Shown here one piece after another: positions 14,862-24,453 of a stretch of 64,000 nucleotides of DNA. The stretch comes from Actinospica acidithermotolerans. Its GTDB lineage: Bacteria; Actinomycetota; Actinomycetes; Streptomycetales; Catenulisporaceae. Both the position numbers and the translations under genes were made by a program. The stretch spans positions 57,151 through 121,150 of the forward strand of contig NZ_JAGSOH010000006.1 in the NCBI RefSeq assembly GCF_018139625.1, read 5' to 3'. Below the pieces are notes generated by a model. It saw nothing but the letters and a program-made list of their open reading frames with translations. It did not search any database and had not been told where the DNA came from. Position 1 is the stretch's first letter, and each line of letters opens with the position of its first letter.

Positions 14862-16574
14862 CTACGCGCTCGGCGCGATCGCGTCGGAGAGGTCCTTCGC
14901 GGCGAGGCGGGCCACGTCGGCGCTCCGGTCGTCGGGCTGGGAGTTGGCGTCCAGCTCCGCCTTCACCCGCTCGAGGTAGCGGTCGATCTCGGCCGCGGCG
15001 GTGGCCGCGTCCCAGCCCAGGACCGGCGCGACGAGCGCCGCCGCGTCGCGGGCCGCCGCCACGCCGCGGTCCCGCTGCTCGATCGAGATGCGGGTGCGGC
15101 GGGTGAGGATGTCGTCGAGGTGCAGGGCGCCCTCGTGCGACGCGGCGTAGACCGCCTCGACCCGCAGGTACTCGCCCGCGCCGCCGAGCGGCTCGGCCAG
15201 GTCGGGATCGGCGTCGATGAGCTCGAACAGCTCGTCGACGCACGAGCCGTACCGGCGCAGCAGGTGCTCGACGCGGTGCTGGCTCAGGCCGTGCCTGCGT
15301 GCGAGCTGCCCGCGCTCGTTCCACACGGCCGCGTAGCCGTCGGCGCCGAGCAGGCCGACGCTCTCGGTGACCGACTCCGGCACATGCGTGCCGAGGTTCT
15401 TGGCCGCCGCGTCCACGACGTCCTTCGCCATCACGCGGTACGTCGTGTACTTGCCCCCCGCGATCACGAACAGGCCGGGGACCGGCTCGGTCACCATGTG
15501 CTCGCGCGAGAGCTTCGTGGTCTGCACGTCCGCGCCCGCCGAGACCAGCGGCCGCAGCCCCGCGTAGACGCCCTCGATGTCGTCGTGCGTCAGCGGCCTG
15601 CGCAGCAGCGCGTTCGCGTGCTCCAGCAGGTACTCGATGTCCGCCGCGCTGGCGGCCGGGTGCCTGCGGTCCAGCTCCCAGTCGGTGTCGGTGGTGCCGA
15701 CGATCCAGTGGTCGCCCCACGGGATGATGAACAGCACGCTCTTCTCGGTACGCGAGATCAGGCCCGTGTCCAGGTCGATCCGGTCCCGCGGGACGACGAT
15801 GTGCACGCCCTTCGACGCGCGCACCTTCAGGCCGCCCTGCGCGTTCGCGAGTTCGTGCAGGTCGTCGGTCCACACGCCGGTCGCGGCGATGACCCGCTTC
15901 GCCTTCACCGTGAGGCTGCGGCCGTTTTCCAAGTCCTGAACCACCGCCCCGGTCACGCGCTCGCCCTCGCGGGTGAAGCCGGTCACCAGGGTCCGCGTCG
16001 CCACAGCCGCGCCGTACTGGGCGGCGGTGCGGGCGAGCGTCATCACGTAGCGCGCGTCGTCGACCTGGGCGTCGTAGTACTGAATCGCGCCGATCAGTGC
16101 GTCGTTCTTCAGGCCGGGCGCCTTGCGCAGCGCGGCCTTCTTCGTCAGGTGACGGTGCATCGGCAGGGCCTTCGCGCCGCCGAGGGTGTCGTAGAGCATC
16201 ACGCCGGCGCCGATGTACGCGCGCTCCCAGACGCGGTGCTGCAGCGGCAGCAGGAACGGCACCGGGTTCACCAGGTGCGGCGCGATCTTGTGCAGCAGCA
16301 CGCCGCGCTCCTTGAGCGCCTCGCGCACCAGCGCGAAGTCCAGCTGCTCCAGGTAGCGCAGGCCGCCGTGGATCAGCTTGCTGGAGCGGCTGGACGTGCC
16401 CGCCGCCCAGTCGCGCGCCTCGACCACGGCGACCGAGAGGCCGCGGGTGGCCGCGTCCAGCGCCGCGCCGGCGCCGGTGACGCCGCCGCCCACGATCAGG
16501 ACGTCGAACTCTTCCTCGGCCATCCTGCCGAGCGCGGCGAGCCGGTACTGCGCGCCGAGGGGGACGGATTTCAC
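14862..16574 (-). CDS. glpD: Aerobic glycerol-3-phosphate dehydrogenase
   Basis: A membrane-associated FAD enzyme oxidising sn-glycerol 3-phosphate to dihydroxyacetone phosphate with quinone as acceptor. The 570-residue protein has the FAD dinucleotide motif VGGGVTGAGAALDAATRG at residues 28-45, TSSRSSKLIHGGLRYLE, YYDAQVDDARYV and the C-terminal GGKYTTYRVMAKDVVDAA. A C-terminal helical domain follows. A GGAGGG site lies before the start. It is the last gene of the glpF-glpK-glpD operon, 100 bp behind glpK, and is followed by a strong hairpin. Confidence 0.95.
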   Translation of the reverse strand: MKSVPLGAQYRLAALGRMAEEEFDVLIVGGGVTGAGAALDAATRGLSVAVVEARDWAAGTSSRSSKLIHGGLRYLEQLDFALVREALKERGVLLHKIAPHLVNPVPFLLPLQHRVWERAYIGAGVMLYDTLGGAKALPMHRHLTKKAALRKAPGLKNDALIGAIQYYDAQVDDARYVMTLARTAAQYGAAVATRTLVTGFTREGERVTGAVVQDLENGRSLTVKAKRVIAATGVWTDDLHELANAQGGLKVRASKGVHIVVPRDRIDLDTGLISRTEKSVLFIIPWGDHWIVGTTDTDWELDRRHPAASAADIEYLLEHANALLRRPLTHDDIEGVYAGLRPLVSAGADVQTTKLSREHMVTEPVPGLFVIAGGKYTTYRVMAKDVVDAAAKNLGTHVPESVTESVGLLGADGYAAVWNERGQLARRHGLSQHRVEHLLRRYGSCVDELFELIDADPDLAEPLGGAGEYLRVEAVYAASHEGALHLDDILTRRTRISIEQRDRGVAAARDAAALVAPVLGWDAATAAAEIDRYLERVKAELDANSQPDDRSADVARLAAKDLSDAIAPSA

Positions 16575-16674
16575 GGGTGCCCTCCAGCCTCTTCCTACTT
16601 CGCGGTGACTTGCGTGTACGGGGCCGGCCGGCCGGGCCCCCGCGGTGCGGCGCGGGAGCCCGGCGCGGACCGGA

Positions 16675-18195
16675 TCAGTCCTCGAACTCGACCCAGTCCA
16701 GGGTGCGCTCGACGGCCTTCTTCCAGTTGCGGTAGCCCTTGGCCCGGGCGGCGTCGTCCGCCTCCGGGGTCCACCGCTTGTCCTCGTTCCAGTTGCTCAC
16801 GAGCTCGTCGGTGGACTTCCAGAAGCCCACAGCCAGGCCCGCGGCGTATGCGGCGCCGAGCGCGGTCGTCTCGGCCACCACCGGCTTGGAGACCGGCACG
16901 CCCAGCACGTCCGCCTGGATCTGCATGGCCAGCTCGTTGGCGGTGATGCCGCCGTCCACCCGCAGCACGTCCAGGTGCACGCCGGAGTCCTGCTCCATCG
17001 CCTCGACCACGTCGCGGGTCTGGTAGCTGATCGACTCCAGGGTGGCCCGGGCCAGGTGCGCGTTGGTGTTGTAGCGCGACAGGCCGACGATCGCGCCGCG
17101 CGCGTCCGAGCGCCAGTAGGGGGCGAACAGGCCGGAGAACGCCGGGACGAAGTACACGCCGCCGTTGTCCTCGACCTGCCGGGCCAGCGCCTCGCTCTCG
17201 GCCGCGCCGGAGATGATGCCGAGCTGGTCGCGCAGCCACTGCACGGCCGAGCCGGTGACCGCGATCGAGCCCTCCAGCGCGTAGACCGGGGCCTCGTCGC
17301 CGAACTTGTAGGCCACCGTGGTCAGCAGGCCGTTGCTCGAGTGCACGATCTCGGTGCCGGTGTTCAGCAGCAGGAAGTTGCCGGTGCCGTAGGTGTTCTT
17401 CGCGGTGCCCGGGGTGAAGCAGACCTGGCCGACGGTCGCGGCCTGCTGGTCGCCGAGGTCGCCGGTCAGCGGGACCTCGCCGCGGAACGGGCCGTCGGCG
17501 CGGGTCCTGCCGTACCCCGCCGGGTCGGAGGACGGCTTGATCGCCGGCAGCATGGCTCGCGGCACGCCGAAGAAGCCGAGCAGCTCGTCGTCCCAGTCCA
17601 GCGTTTCGAGGTTCATCAGCATGGTGCGGCTGGCGTTGGTCGGGTCGGTGACGTGCACGCCGCCGTCCGTCCCGCCGGTGAGGTTCCACAGCAGCCAGGA
17701 GTCGGTGTTGCCGAACAGCGCGTGGCCGGCCTCGGCGTCCGCGCGCAGCCCCTCGACGTTCTCCAGCAGCCACTGGATCTTGCCGCCGGAGAAGTAGGTG
17801 GCCGGCGGCAGGCCCGCCTTGCGCCGGATCACCTGGCCGCGCTCGTCCTTGTCCAGGGCGGCGGCGATCCGGTCGGTGCGGGTGTCCTGCCAGACGATCG
17901 CGTTGTAGTACGGCCGTCCGGTGCGCTTGTCCCACACCACGGTGGTCTCGCGCTGGTTGGTGATGCCCACGGCGGCCAGGTCGGCCGCGGTCAGGTTCGC
18001 GGTGCGCAGTGCGGTCTCGATGACCGCGCGGGTGCGCTCCCAGATCTCGGTCGGGTTGTGCTCGACCCAGCCGGCCTGGGGCAGGATCTGCTCGTGCTCC
18101 AGCTGGTGGCGGGCAACCTCGTTGCCGCCGTGGTCGAAGATCATGAACCGGGTGCTGGTGGTGCCCTGGTCGACTGCGCCTACGAAGTCTGCCAT
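16675..18195 (-). CDS. glpK: Glycerol kinase (operon copy)
   Basis: ATP-dependent phosphorylation of glycerol to sn-glycerol 3-phosphate. The 506-residue FGGY-family protein shows [13 protein letters not shown] (phosphate 1 loop), [51 protein letters not shown] and [15 protein letters not shown] (adenosine motif). It lies between glpF (75 bp away) and glpD (100 bp away) in a classic glycerol operon. A second, clearly diverged glycerol kinase is encoded at 20237-21751. Confidence 0.96.
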   Translation of the reverse strand: MADFVGAVDQGTTSTRFMIFDHGGNEVARHQLEHEQILPQAGWVEHNPTEIWERTRAVIETALRTANLTAADLAAVGITNQRETTVVWDKRTGRPYYNAIVWQDTRTDRIAAALDKDERGQVIRRKAGLPPATYFSGGKIQWLLENVEGLRADAEAGHALFGNTDSWLLWNLTGGTDGGVHVTDPTNASRTMLMNLETLDWDDELLGFFGVPRAMLPAIKPSSDPAGYGRTRADGPFRGEVPLTGDLGDQQAATVGQVCFTPGTAKNTYGTGNFLLLNTGTEIVHSSNGLLTTVAYKFGDEAPVYALEGSIAVTGSAVQWLRDQLGIISGAAESEALARQVEDNGGVYFVPAFSGLFAPYWRSDARGAIVGLSRYNTNAHLARATLESISYQTRDVVEAMEQDSGVHLDVLRVDGGITANELAMQIQADVLGVPVSKPVVAETTALGAAYAAGLAVGFWKSTDELVSNWNEDKRWTPEADDAARAKGYRNWKKAVERTLDWVEFED

Positions 18196-18270
18196 TGCGC
18201 GCTGCCTCTCAACTAAGGTCGCAAAGCTCTGTTGCTGGTGCTGGAAGGGGACGGGAAGCCGGGAGGCGGC

Positions 18271-19113
18271 TCAGTGGTCGGCGACGGACTCGAGGGTCGG
18301 CTCGGCGGACGGGGTGCCGACGGTCTCCGGCTCCACGTCGGGCAGGAAGCGGCCGACCAGCGCCTTGTAGAGGAAGGCTCCGATCACGGCGCCGATCAGC
18401 GGCGCGACGATGGGCACCCAGAAGTAGAGGTTCCCGTACTGGTCCCTGAAGGCCCCGCTGTAGCCGGTGAAGTAGGACGCGAGCCGCGGGCCGAGGTCGC
18501 GGGCCGGGTTGATCGCGTAGCCGGCGTCGGTGCCCCAGGCCATGCCGATCGCGACCACGATGAAGCCGACGACGACCGGGGCCATGTTGCCGAGCGGCGC
18601 GGTGTTGCGCGCGTCGGTCACCGCGTAGACCAGGAACAGCAGCAGCGCGGTCCCGATGATCTGGTCGCGGAACGCGCCCCATTCGGAGACGCCGGCGGTC
18701 AGGCTCCCGTTGCCGGGCAGGGTGGAGAAGATGCCCTGGCTCTTGATCGTGTGGCCCGGGTCGAAGCGCGCGATGACCTCGGTGTAGTTCCAGCGCACCA
18801 CCAGCGCGGCGACGAACGCGCCGGCCAGCTGGGCGAGGGAGTAGGGCAGCACCTTGCGCCACGGGAAGCCGCTGAATATCGCGTTGGCGAAGGTCACGGC
18901 TGGGTTCAGGTGTCCGCCGGTGACCTTGCCGGCCACGTAGACGCCCAGGATCACGCCGAAGCCCCACGCCCAGGCGATGCTGTCGTGGTTCCCGATGCCG
19001 CCCGCGACGACCTGGGCGACGACGCCCACGCCGATGGCGATCAGGATGAAGGTGCCGGCGAACTCGGCCGCCAGCTCTCCCAAGAGCCCGTGGGCCCTGA
19101 GTCGTTCCACCAT
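18271..19113 (-). CDS. glpF: Glycerol uptake facilitator (aquaglyceroporin)
   Basis: A 280-residue MIP-family channel with six membrane helices and two half-helices carrying the NPA motifs: GGHLNPAVTFA in the first half and GYAINPARDLGPRL in the second. The Asp after NPAR is characteristic of glycerol-conducting members. A large loop (about residues 112-146) lies between helices 3 and 4. GGAGGAG stands directly before the ATG. It is the promoter-proximal gene of glpFKD. A 15-bp palindrome about 110 bases upstream probably binds GylR. Confidence 0.94.
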   Translation of the reverse strand: MVERLRAHGLLGELAAEFAGTFILIAIGVGVVAQVVAGGIGNHDSIAWAWGFGVILGVYVAGKVTGGHLNPAVTFANAIFSGFPWRKVLPYSLAQLAGAFVAALVVRWNYTEVIARFDPGHTIKSQGIFSTLPGNGSLTAGVSEWGAFRDQIIGTALLLFLVYAVTDARNTAPLGNMAPVVVGFIVVAIGMAWGTDAGYAINPARDLGPRLASYFTGYSGAFRDQYGNLYFWVPIVAPLIGAVIGAFLYKALVGRFLPDVEPETVGTPSAEPTLESVADH

Positions 19114-19222
19114 GTCTCCTCCTCGAGACGAGTGGGTTGAACAAGCGCCTTCATCCGGGGGAACCCGGGGCGCCGACGAAGACCACGGTGCCTTTTCGGA
19201 AACATCCAGTCAACGAACGCCA

Positions 19223-19237
19223 TTCGACAATGTCGAA
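19223..19237. promoter_or_regulatory. Candidate GylR operator, glpF side
   Basis: TTCGACAATGTCGAA is a perfect 6+3+6 palindrome (TTCGAC/GTCGAA), followed by CG. The same sequence with two changes recurs 127 bp away in front of gylR. IclR-family regulators of glycerol operons bind such palindromes in divergent promoter regions. Confidence 0.7.
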
Positions 19238-19349
19238 CGCTGGTCGGATCGGGTCCCCTGGTCTACCATCACGAGCCATGTCCGGACGATGCGGCGACGC
19301 GGCCCACCCCCCACACTGGGGCCTGTACGCGTGGACGCAAGCGCGGCCG

Positions 19350-19364
19350 TTCGGCATAGTCGAA
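19350..19364. promoter_or_regulatory. Candidate GylR operator, gylR side (autoregulation)
   Basis: TTCGGCATAGTCGAA matches the glpF-side palindrome in both half-sites except one base and in the trailing CG. It overlaps the expected -35 position of the gylR promoter, whose -10 hexamer is at 19380-19385. Binding there would repress gylR itself. Confidence 0.65.
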
Positions 19365-19379
19365 CGATCCCCGGCCCGC

Positions 19380-19385
19380 TACCAT
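19380..19385 (+). promoter_or_regulatory. gylR -10 element, leaderless promoter
   Basis: TACCAT followed by exactly 7 bases and the ATG at 19393. No ribosome-binding site precedes the ATG, so the transcript probably begins at the start codon. Confidence 0.6.
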
Positions 19386-19392
19386 CGGGACC

Positions 19393-20160
19393 ATGCCAGG
19401 CTCCGTCCAATCGATCGAGCGCGCAGCGGCCATCCTTCGCCTGCTCGCGCGGGGTTCCGGCCGGCTGGGCGTGGGCGAGATCTCCACCTCGCTGGGGCTC
19501 GCGAAGGGCACCACGCACGGCATCCTGAAGACGCTTCAGGACGTCGGCTTCGTGGAGCAGGACAAGGCGAGCGGCAAGTACCAGCTCGGCGCCACCCTGC
19601 TGCACCTGGGCACCAGCTACCTCGACGTCAACGAGCTGCGCTCGCGGGCGATCAACTGGGCCGACGCGCTGGCCTCGCGCAGCGGCGAGGCGGTCCGGAT
19701 CGGCACCCCGCTGGACGGCAAGGTGCTGGTCGTGCACCACGTCTTCCGGCCGGACGACTCGCTCCAGACGCTGGACACCGGCACCCTGCTGCCGGTGCAC
19801 GCCACCGCGCTCGGCAAGGTGCTGCTGGCCTACGACTCGGGCGTGGCCGCCGAGCTGGCCGGGGCGACGCTGGAGCAGTACACCCGGCGCACGCTGGTCA
19901 CCCCGGCGGCGCTGCGCAAGGCGGTCGCCGAGGTGCGCGAGACGGGCTGGGCGGGGGAGGCGGAGGAGTTCGCCGCCGGCCAGGCCTCGATCGCCGCCCC
20001 GATCCGCGGGTACGGTGGCTACGTGGTCGGCGCGATCAGCATCGCCGGCTCGGTCGACCGGCTCTACCCGTCCGCGGGCCGGGTCGATCAGTCCCTCGTC
20101 ACGTTCGTGCAGAACGCCTCCCGGGCCATCTCCCGGGACCTCGGCGCCGGTCGATGGTGA
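19393..20160 (+). CDS. gylR: IclR-family glycerol operon regulator GylR
   Basis: A 255-residue IclR-type transcription factor. The N-terminal winged helix-turn-helix runs over residues 1-65 ([16 protein letters not shown], then [30 protein letters not shown]). The C-terminal effector domain includes [21 protein letters not shown] and [21 protein letters not shown]. The divergent glpFKD operon and the following glpK paralogue identify it as the GylR orthologue that controls glycerol use, probably sensing glycerol 3-phosphate. Matching palindromes on both sides of the divergent region suggest it represses both directions. Confidence 0.93.
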   Translation: MPGSVQSIERAAAILRLLARGSGRLGVGEISTSLGLAKGTTHGILKTLQDVGFVEQDKASGKYQLGATLLHLGTSYLDVNELRSRAINWADALASRSGEAVRIGTPLDGKVLVVHHVFRPDDSLQTLDTGTLLPVHATALGKVLLAYDSGVAAELAGATLEQYTRRTLVTPAALRKAVAEVRETGWAGEAEEFAAGQASIAAPIRGYGGYVVGAISIAGSVDRLYPSAGRVDQSLVTFVQNASRAISRDLGAGRW

Positions 20161-20236
20161 CCGCCGCCGCCGGCCCGGCGCATCACGCACGTCACCACGT
20201 CCCGTCCGCCGCAACGACGCAGCGAAAGGCTTCCCG

Positions 20237-21751
20237 ATGGTCGCGCGCTATGTAATGTCGGTCGATCAGGGCACGACGTCGACCCGGTGCATCCTGTTCG
20301 ACCACGGCGGGCGGCTGGTCTCGGTGACCCAGCGGGAGCACCGGCAGCGCTATCCGAAGCCGGGCTGGGTCGAGCACGACGCCACCGAGATCTGGCGCAA
20401 CCTCGAGCACATGGCGCCGGAGGCGCTCTCCCGCGCGGGAGTGGACGCGAGCCAGGTCGTGGCGCTGGGCATCGCGAACCAGCGCGAGACGACCGTGCTG
20501 TGGGACCGGCACACCGGCAACCCGGTCGGCCGCGCCGTGGTCTGGCAGGACACCCGCACCGACGAGCTCGTCGAGGAGTTCGCCGGGCAGCCGGGCGCCG
20601 AACTGGTGCTGGAGCGCTCCGGCCTGCCGCTGGCCACGTACTTCTCCGCGCCGCGGCTGCGCTGGCTGCTCGACCACACCCCGGGCCTGTACGAGCGGGC
20701 CGAGCGCGGCGACGTGCTGTTCGGCACGATGGAGAGCTGGCTGGTGTGGAACCTCACCGGCGGCGTGGACGGCGGCGTGCACGTGACCGACGTGACCAAC
20801 GCGAGCCGCACGCTGCTGATGAACATCGAGACGCTGCGGTGGGACAAGGACCTGCTGGAGTTCTTCGGCATCCCGGCCGCGATGCTCCCGGAGATCCGCT
20901 CGAACGCCGAGCTCTACGGCACGGCCACCAAGGCCGTGCCCGGCGTGCGGATCAGCGCCGCGCTCGGCGACCAGCAGGCGGCGCTGTTCGGCCAGACCTG
21001 CTTCGCCCAGGGCGAGGCCAAGTGCACGTACGGCACCGGCAGCTTCCTGCTGCTCAACACCGGAACCGTGCCGGTCCGCTCCAGCCACGGCCTGCTCACC
21101 ACGGTCGGCTACCGGATCGGCGACGAGCCGGCCGTCTACGCGCTCGAAGGCTCCATCGCGGTGACCGGCTCGCTGGTCCAGTGGTTCCGCGACAGCCTCG
21201 GCCTGATCACGACGGCCCCGGAGATCGAGACGTTGGCCCGCACGGTCGAGGACAACGGCGGGTGCTACATCGTTCCGGCGTTCTCCGGCCTGTTCGCCCC
21301 GCACTGGCGGGCCGACGCGCGCGGCATCATCGTCGGCCTGACCTCGTACATCACCAAGGGCCACCTGGCCCGCGCGGTGCTGGAGGCGACCGGCTGGCAG
21401 ACCCGCGAGGTGGTCGACGCGATGAACGCCGACTCGGGCCTCGAGCTCAGCACCCTGAAGGTGGACGGCGGGATGACCGCCGACAACCTGCTGATGCAGT
21501 TCATCGCGGACGTGCTGCCCGCCCCCGTGGTGCGGCCGATGGTGGCCGAGACCGTCTCGCTCGGCGCCGCGTACGCCGCGGGCCTGGCCGTCGGCTACTG
21601 GCCCGACCTCGAAGGACTGCGCCGGAACTGGCACCGCGCCGCCCAGTGGCTGCCCTCGATGGACGCCGAGCGGCGCGAGAGCGAGTACGCGAACTGGAAG
21701 CGCGCCGTCGAGCGGACCTTCGGCTGGGTCCGCCCGAACCACACGGCCTAG
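20237..21751 (+). CDS. Second glycerol kinase
   Basis: A 504-residue FGGY-family kinase with all glycerol kinase hallmarks: [74 protein letters not shown] and [15 protein letters not shown]. It is clearly a paralogue rather than a copy of the operon kinase: differences are spread along the whole length. The ATG at 20237 follows AAAGG by about 8 bases and lies 77 bp after gylR in the same orientation, so it may be expressed with the regulator. Why two kinases are kept is unknown; different affinity or induction is possible. Confidence 0.93.
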   Translation: MVARYVMSVDQGTTSTRCILFDHGGRLVSVTQREHRQRYPKPGWVEHDATEIWRNLEHMAPEALSRAGVDASQVVALGIANQRETTVLWDRHTGNPVGRAVVWQDTRTDELVEEFAGQPGAELVLERSGLPLATYFSAPRLRWLLDHTPGLYERAERGDVLFGTMESWLVWNLTGGVDGGVHVTDVTNASRTLLMNIETLRWDKDLLEFFGIPAAMLPEIRSNAELYGTATKAVPGVRISAALGDQQAALFGQTCFAQGEAKCTYGTGSFLLLNTGTVPVRSSHGLLTTVGYRIGDEPAVYALEGSIAVTGSLVQWFRDSLGLITTAPEIETLARTVEDNGGCYIVPAFSGLFAPHWRADARGIIVGLTSYITKGHLARAVLEATGWQTREVVDAMNADSGLELSTLKVDGGMTADNLLMQFIADVLPAPVVRPMVAETVSLGAAYAAGLAVGYWPDLEGLRRNWHRAAQWLPSMDAERRESEYANWKRAVERTFGWVRPNHTA

Positions 21752-21778
21752 CCGGAGCGCCCAGGCCGGCCCGGCGGG

Positions 21779-22738
21779 TCAGTGCCCGGACAGCCGCGGC
21801 AGGATGTGGACGGCCTCGCCGCTGTTCAGGCTGCGCTCGACCTCGAGCGCGCCCGAGCCGAGGATCAGCGGGTCCGGCGCCCTCGCGATCTCCGGCTCCT
21901 TGTTCGCGTACGGGAACAGGGACAGCACGTGCTGCATCGCGGCGAGCCTGGCCCGCTTCTTGTCGTTGCTCTTCACGACGGTCCACGGCGCGTCGGCGGT
22001 GTCCGTGTAGAAGAACATCGCCTCCTTCGCGTCCGTGTACTGATGCCAGCGCTCCAGCGACGCGAGGTCCATCGGGCTCAGCTTCCACTGCCGCACCGGG
22101 TCGACCTGGCGGATCAGGAAGCGGGTGCGCTGCTCGGCCTGCGAGACGGAGAACCAGAATTTCACCAGGTGCACGCCGTCGCGCACGAGCATCCGCTCGA
22201 ACTCCGGCGCCTGCCGCATGAACTCCAGGTACTCGGCCGGATCGCAGAATCCCATCACCCGCTCGACACCGGCGCGGTTGTACCAGGAGCGGTCGAACAG
22301 GACTATCTCGCCCGCCGCGGGCAGGTGCGCGACGTAGCGCTGGAAGTACCACTGCGAGCGCTCGCGCTCCGTCGGCTTCTCCAGGGCGACCACGCGCGCC
22401 CCGCGCGGGTTCAGGTGCTCGGTGAAGCGCTTGATCGTGCCGCCCTTGCCCGCCGCGTCGCGCCCCTCGAACAGGATCACCAGCCGGCCGCCGGTCTCCT
22501 TGATCCAGTTCTGCAGCTTGAGCAGCTCGATCTGCAGCAGCCGCTTGTCGTGCTCGTACGCGGCGCGCGAGAGCCGCTCGTCGTAGGGGTAGTTCTCCCG
22601 CCAGGTGTCCACCGCGTTGCCGTCCGCGTCGACGAGGACCGGGTCGTCGTCGTCCTCGTCCACGACGTGCAGACCCTCGGTGCGGGTGACGTCCGCGAGA
22701 TCCCATCGCCGCGCGTCGGCGTCCGTTTCTGCGCTCAC
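21779..22738 (-). CDS. ppk2: Polyphosphate kinase 2 (PPK2) family protein
   Basis: A 319-residue PPK2-type nucleotide kinase that moves phosphate between polyphosphate and nucleoside diphosphates. It has the Walker A variant FEGRDAAGKGGTIKRF, the lid-side RYVAHLPAAGEIVLFDRSWYNRAGVERVMGF (Walker B Asp and Arg residues), and LVKFWFSVSQAEQRTRF with MDLASLERWHQYTDAKEAMF, all typical of single-domain class I PPK2. The acidic N-terminus is family-typical. The start is GTG at 22738 with no strong ribosome site; a CATATT hexamer lies 6 bases before it. It is convergent with the second glycerol kinase. Confidence 0.93.
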   Translation of the reverse strand: MSAETDADARRWDLADVTRTEGLHVVDEDDDDPVLVDADGNAVDTWRENYPYDERLSRAAYEHDKRLLQIELLKLQNWIKETGGRLVILFEGRDAAGKGGTIKRFTEHLNPRGARVVALEKPTERERSQWYFQRYVAHLPAAGEIVLFDRSWYNRAGVERVMGFCDPAEYLEFMRQAPEFERMLVRDGVHLVKFWFSVSQAEQRTRFLIRQVDPVRQWKLSPMDLASLERWHQYTDAKEAMFFYTDTADAPWTVVKSNDKKRARLAAMQHVLSLFPYANKEPEIARAPDPLILGSGALEVERSLNSGEAVHILPRLSGH

Positions 22739-22816
22739 AGGGGAAATATGCCGAACCCGCGATCTCGCCGTCCGAGCACACGCCGAACACTGGGCAAACT
22801 CCAGGTGTCCTTCGTG

Positions 22817-23308
22817 CTAGAGCTCGACCGAGAAGATCACCGCGCGGCCGTCCTGCGCCGCGGTCTCGAAGAAGGCTGCGATGCCCGCGACGTTGGCCCA
22901 GAGGTAGGCGAAGTCCTCCGCGCCGCGCACGCGCCCGTACCCGGGGAACTTGAGCGCCTCGTAACGCCGCCGCAGCCAGGCCGCGTCCACCGGCGCCAGG
23001 GCGTCGGCGACCGCCGAGACCTGGTCGGCGCGCACCAGCGAGACCAGGTACTCCGGGTCCTCGCACAGCTGCACGCCGCCGAGCACCGCGTGCGACAGGG
23101 GGAAGGAGCCGGCCGCCACGGACAGCGTCCCGTCGGTCAGGCAGCGGTGCAGCGGATCCCAGGCCTGGTCGGTGCCGAACAGGAAGCCCGGCTCCGACCG
23201 CTCCTCGATCTCCTCGACCAGCGCGATCACGGCCGCGTCGTCGTCCGCGGCGAGCAGTCGGGCCACGACGTCCTCGCCGATGGCGAGGTGCATCCCCAAG
23301 CCAGCCAT
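22817..23308 (-). CDS. DUF1877 (YfbM-like) family protein
   Basis: A 163-residue soluble protein. MGLGM-type opening (MAGLGMHLAIGEDVVARLL), FGTDQAWDPLHRCLTDG, GGVQLCEDPEYLVSLVRADQVSAVADAL and the C-terminal YLWANVAGIAAFFETAAQDGRAVIFSVEL together match the DUF1877 family, whose function is not known. The ATG at 23308 follows a GAGAGG site by about 10 bases; longer in-frame readings are low complexity. It shares its strand with ppk2 (78-bp gap) and the downstream-lying lactonase gene, without a clear link. Confidence 0.8.
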   Translation of the reverse strand: MAGLGMHLAIGEDVVARLLAADDDAAVIALVEEIEERSEPGFLFGTDQAWDPLHRCLTDGTLSVAAGSFPLSHAVLGGVQLCEDPEYLVSLVRADQVSAVADALAPVDAAWLRRRYEALKFPGYGRVRGAEDFAYLWANVAGIAAFFETAAQDGRAVIFSVEL

Positions 23309-23394
23309 TGCGCCGCGTCCTCTCCCCGGTGGGACTCCCGTCGCCTCGCAGGGAGCGTACCAGCGGCCGCCGACATCCGAGCGGGGTCCGTCCG

Positions 23395-24453
23395 TCAGCG
23401 CACGATGACGCACGACGGCGCGGGAACCGCGAGGACGGCGCCCGTCGCGCTCGGCACGCCGGTCCGCGGGTCGAGCGCGAACACGGTGACGTCGTTCGAC
23501 TGCTGATTCGAGCAGAACAGCAGCGCGCCGTCGGGGGAGAGCACGATGTCGCGCGGCCACCTGCCGCCGGTCGGGACCACGGAGACCAGCTCGGGCTTGC
23601 GCGGGTCGCCGAGGCTGTAGGTGCGCAGGGTGTCCGGGCCGCGTACCGCCAGATGGAGGAACCGGCCGTCGTCGCTCACTCGAATGCCCGACGGGAAATC
23701 CTCGCCGAGCACGCCGCCGTCCACGATCGGCAGGTACGAGAGGGGATCGAGCTCGCCGGTCGCCGCGTCGTACGCGCAGACCGCGACCTCGAAGCCGAGC
23801 TCGCCGATCACGTACACGAGCTCGCCGTCCGGGTGGAAGGCCAGGTGGCGCGGGCCGAACGCCGGACGGAGCCTCGAGCGGGAGGCCTCGATCAGCGCGC
23901 CGCTCGCCGCGTCGACCTCGTACGCGTACACGGTGTCGGTGCCGAGGTCGATCGCGTGGACGAACCGGCCGTCCGGCCCCTCGGCGACCATGTGCGCGTG
24001 CGGACCGGCCTGCCGCTCGACGTACGGGCCCGAGCCGAGGTGCTGCGCGAAGCCGCTGCGCTCGCCGAGCGTGCCGTCCGCCGCGATCGGGTGGACGGCG
24101 ACCGAGCCCGAGACGTAGTCCGCCGCGACCACGTGCGCACCGCCGTTGACGACCGCGGCGTGGCAGGTCCCCGACCCGCCGGTCGCCTGCGCGTTGAGCA
24201 CGGTGAGATCGCCGGACCCGGCCACGGCCACGGCCAGCATCGCGCCCTGCTCGCCCTCGCAGGCCGCGTACACGAACCGGCCGTCCGGACTCGCCGCGAG
24301 CCAGGTCGGATCCACGTTCGGCGCGACCGACGTCACCCCGCGCAGCTCGATCCGGGTGCCGTCGGGCGTGACCGTGGCCCGGAAGATGCCGCGCTCCGGA
24401 TCCTGGCCCTCGGTGTAGCTGCCGATCAGCAGCTCGAGGTTCCGCTCGTTCAT
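23395..24453 (-). CDS. Beta-propeller lactonase (6-phosphogluconolactonase-like, YbhE/Pgl family)
   Basis: A 352-residue seven-bladed propeller enzyme. Blade motifs recur as WLAASPDGRFVYAAC, AEGPDGRFVHAIDLG, LAFHPDGELVYVIGE, IRVSDDGRFLHLAVRG and IVLSPDGALLFCSNQ. GPHAHMV and GPRHLAFHP carry the conserved active-site His and Arg. The family hydrolyses sugar lactones. It overlaps ridA by ATGA in the operon kdgK-iclR-ridA-lactonase. This suggests it opens an aldonolactone, perhaps an amino-sugar lactone, whose acid is then broken down through KDG. There is no signal peptide, so it acts in the cytoplasm. Confidence 0.87.
   Translation of the reverse strand: MNERNLELLIGSYTEGQDPERGIFRATVTPDGTRIELRGVTSVAPNVDPTWLAASPDGRFVYAACEGEQGAMLAVAVAGSGDLTVLNAQATGGSGTCHAAVVNGGAHVVAADYVSGSVAVHPIAADGTLGERSGFAQHLGSGPYVERQAGPHAHMVAEGPDGRFVHAIDLGTDTVYAYEVDAASGALIEASRSRLRPAFGPRHLAFHPDGELVYVIGELGFEVAVCAYDAATGELDPLSYLPIVDGGVLGEDFPSGIRVSDDGRFLHLAVRGPDTLRTYSLGDPRKPELVSVVPTGGRWPRDIVLSPDGALLFCSNQQSNDVTVFALDPRTGVPSATGAVLAVPAPSCVIVR

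Noticed and set aside
14790..16946. Plus-strand open frame of 718 codons across glpD and part of glpK
   Set aside because: It is a shadow of glpD/glpK in high-G+C DNA: its translation is Arg/Ala/Val/Gly-rich without motifs, whereas the minus strand encodes full GlpD and GlpK signatures.
20192..21742. Minus-strand open frame of 516 codons opposite the second glycerol kinase
   Set aside because: No motif or ribosome site; the plus strand carries every glycerol kinase motif.
16675..21751. Second glycerol kinase as an assembly duplication
   Set aside because: The two coding sequences differ along their whole length and lie in opposite orientation with distinct flanks.
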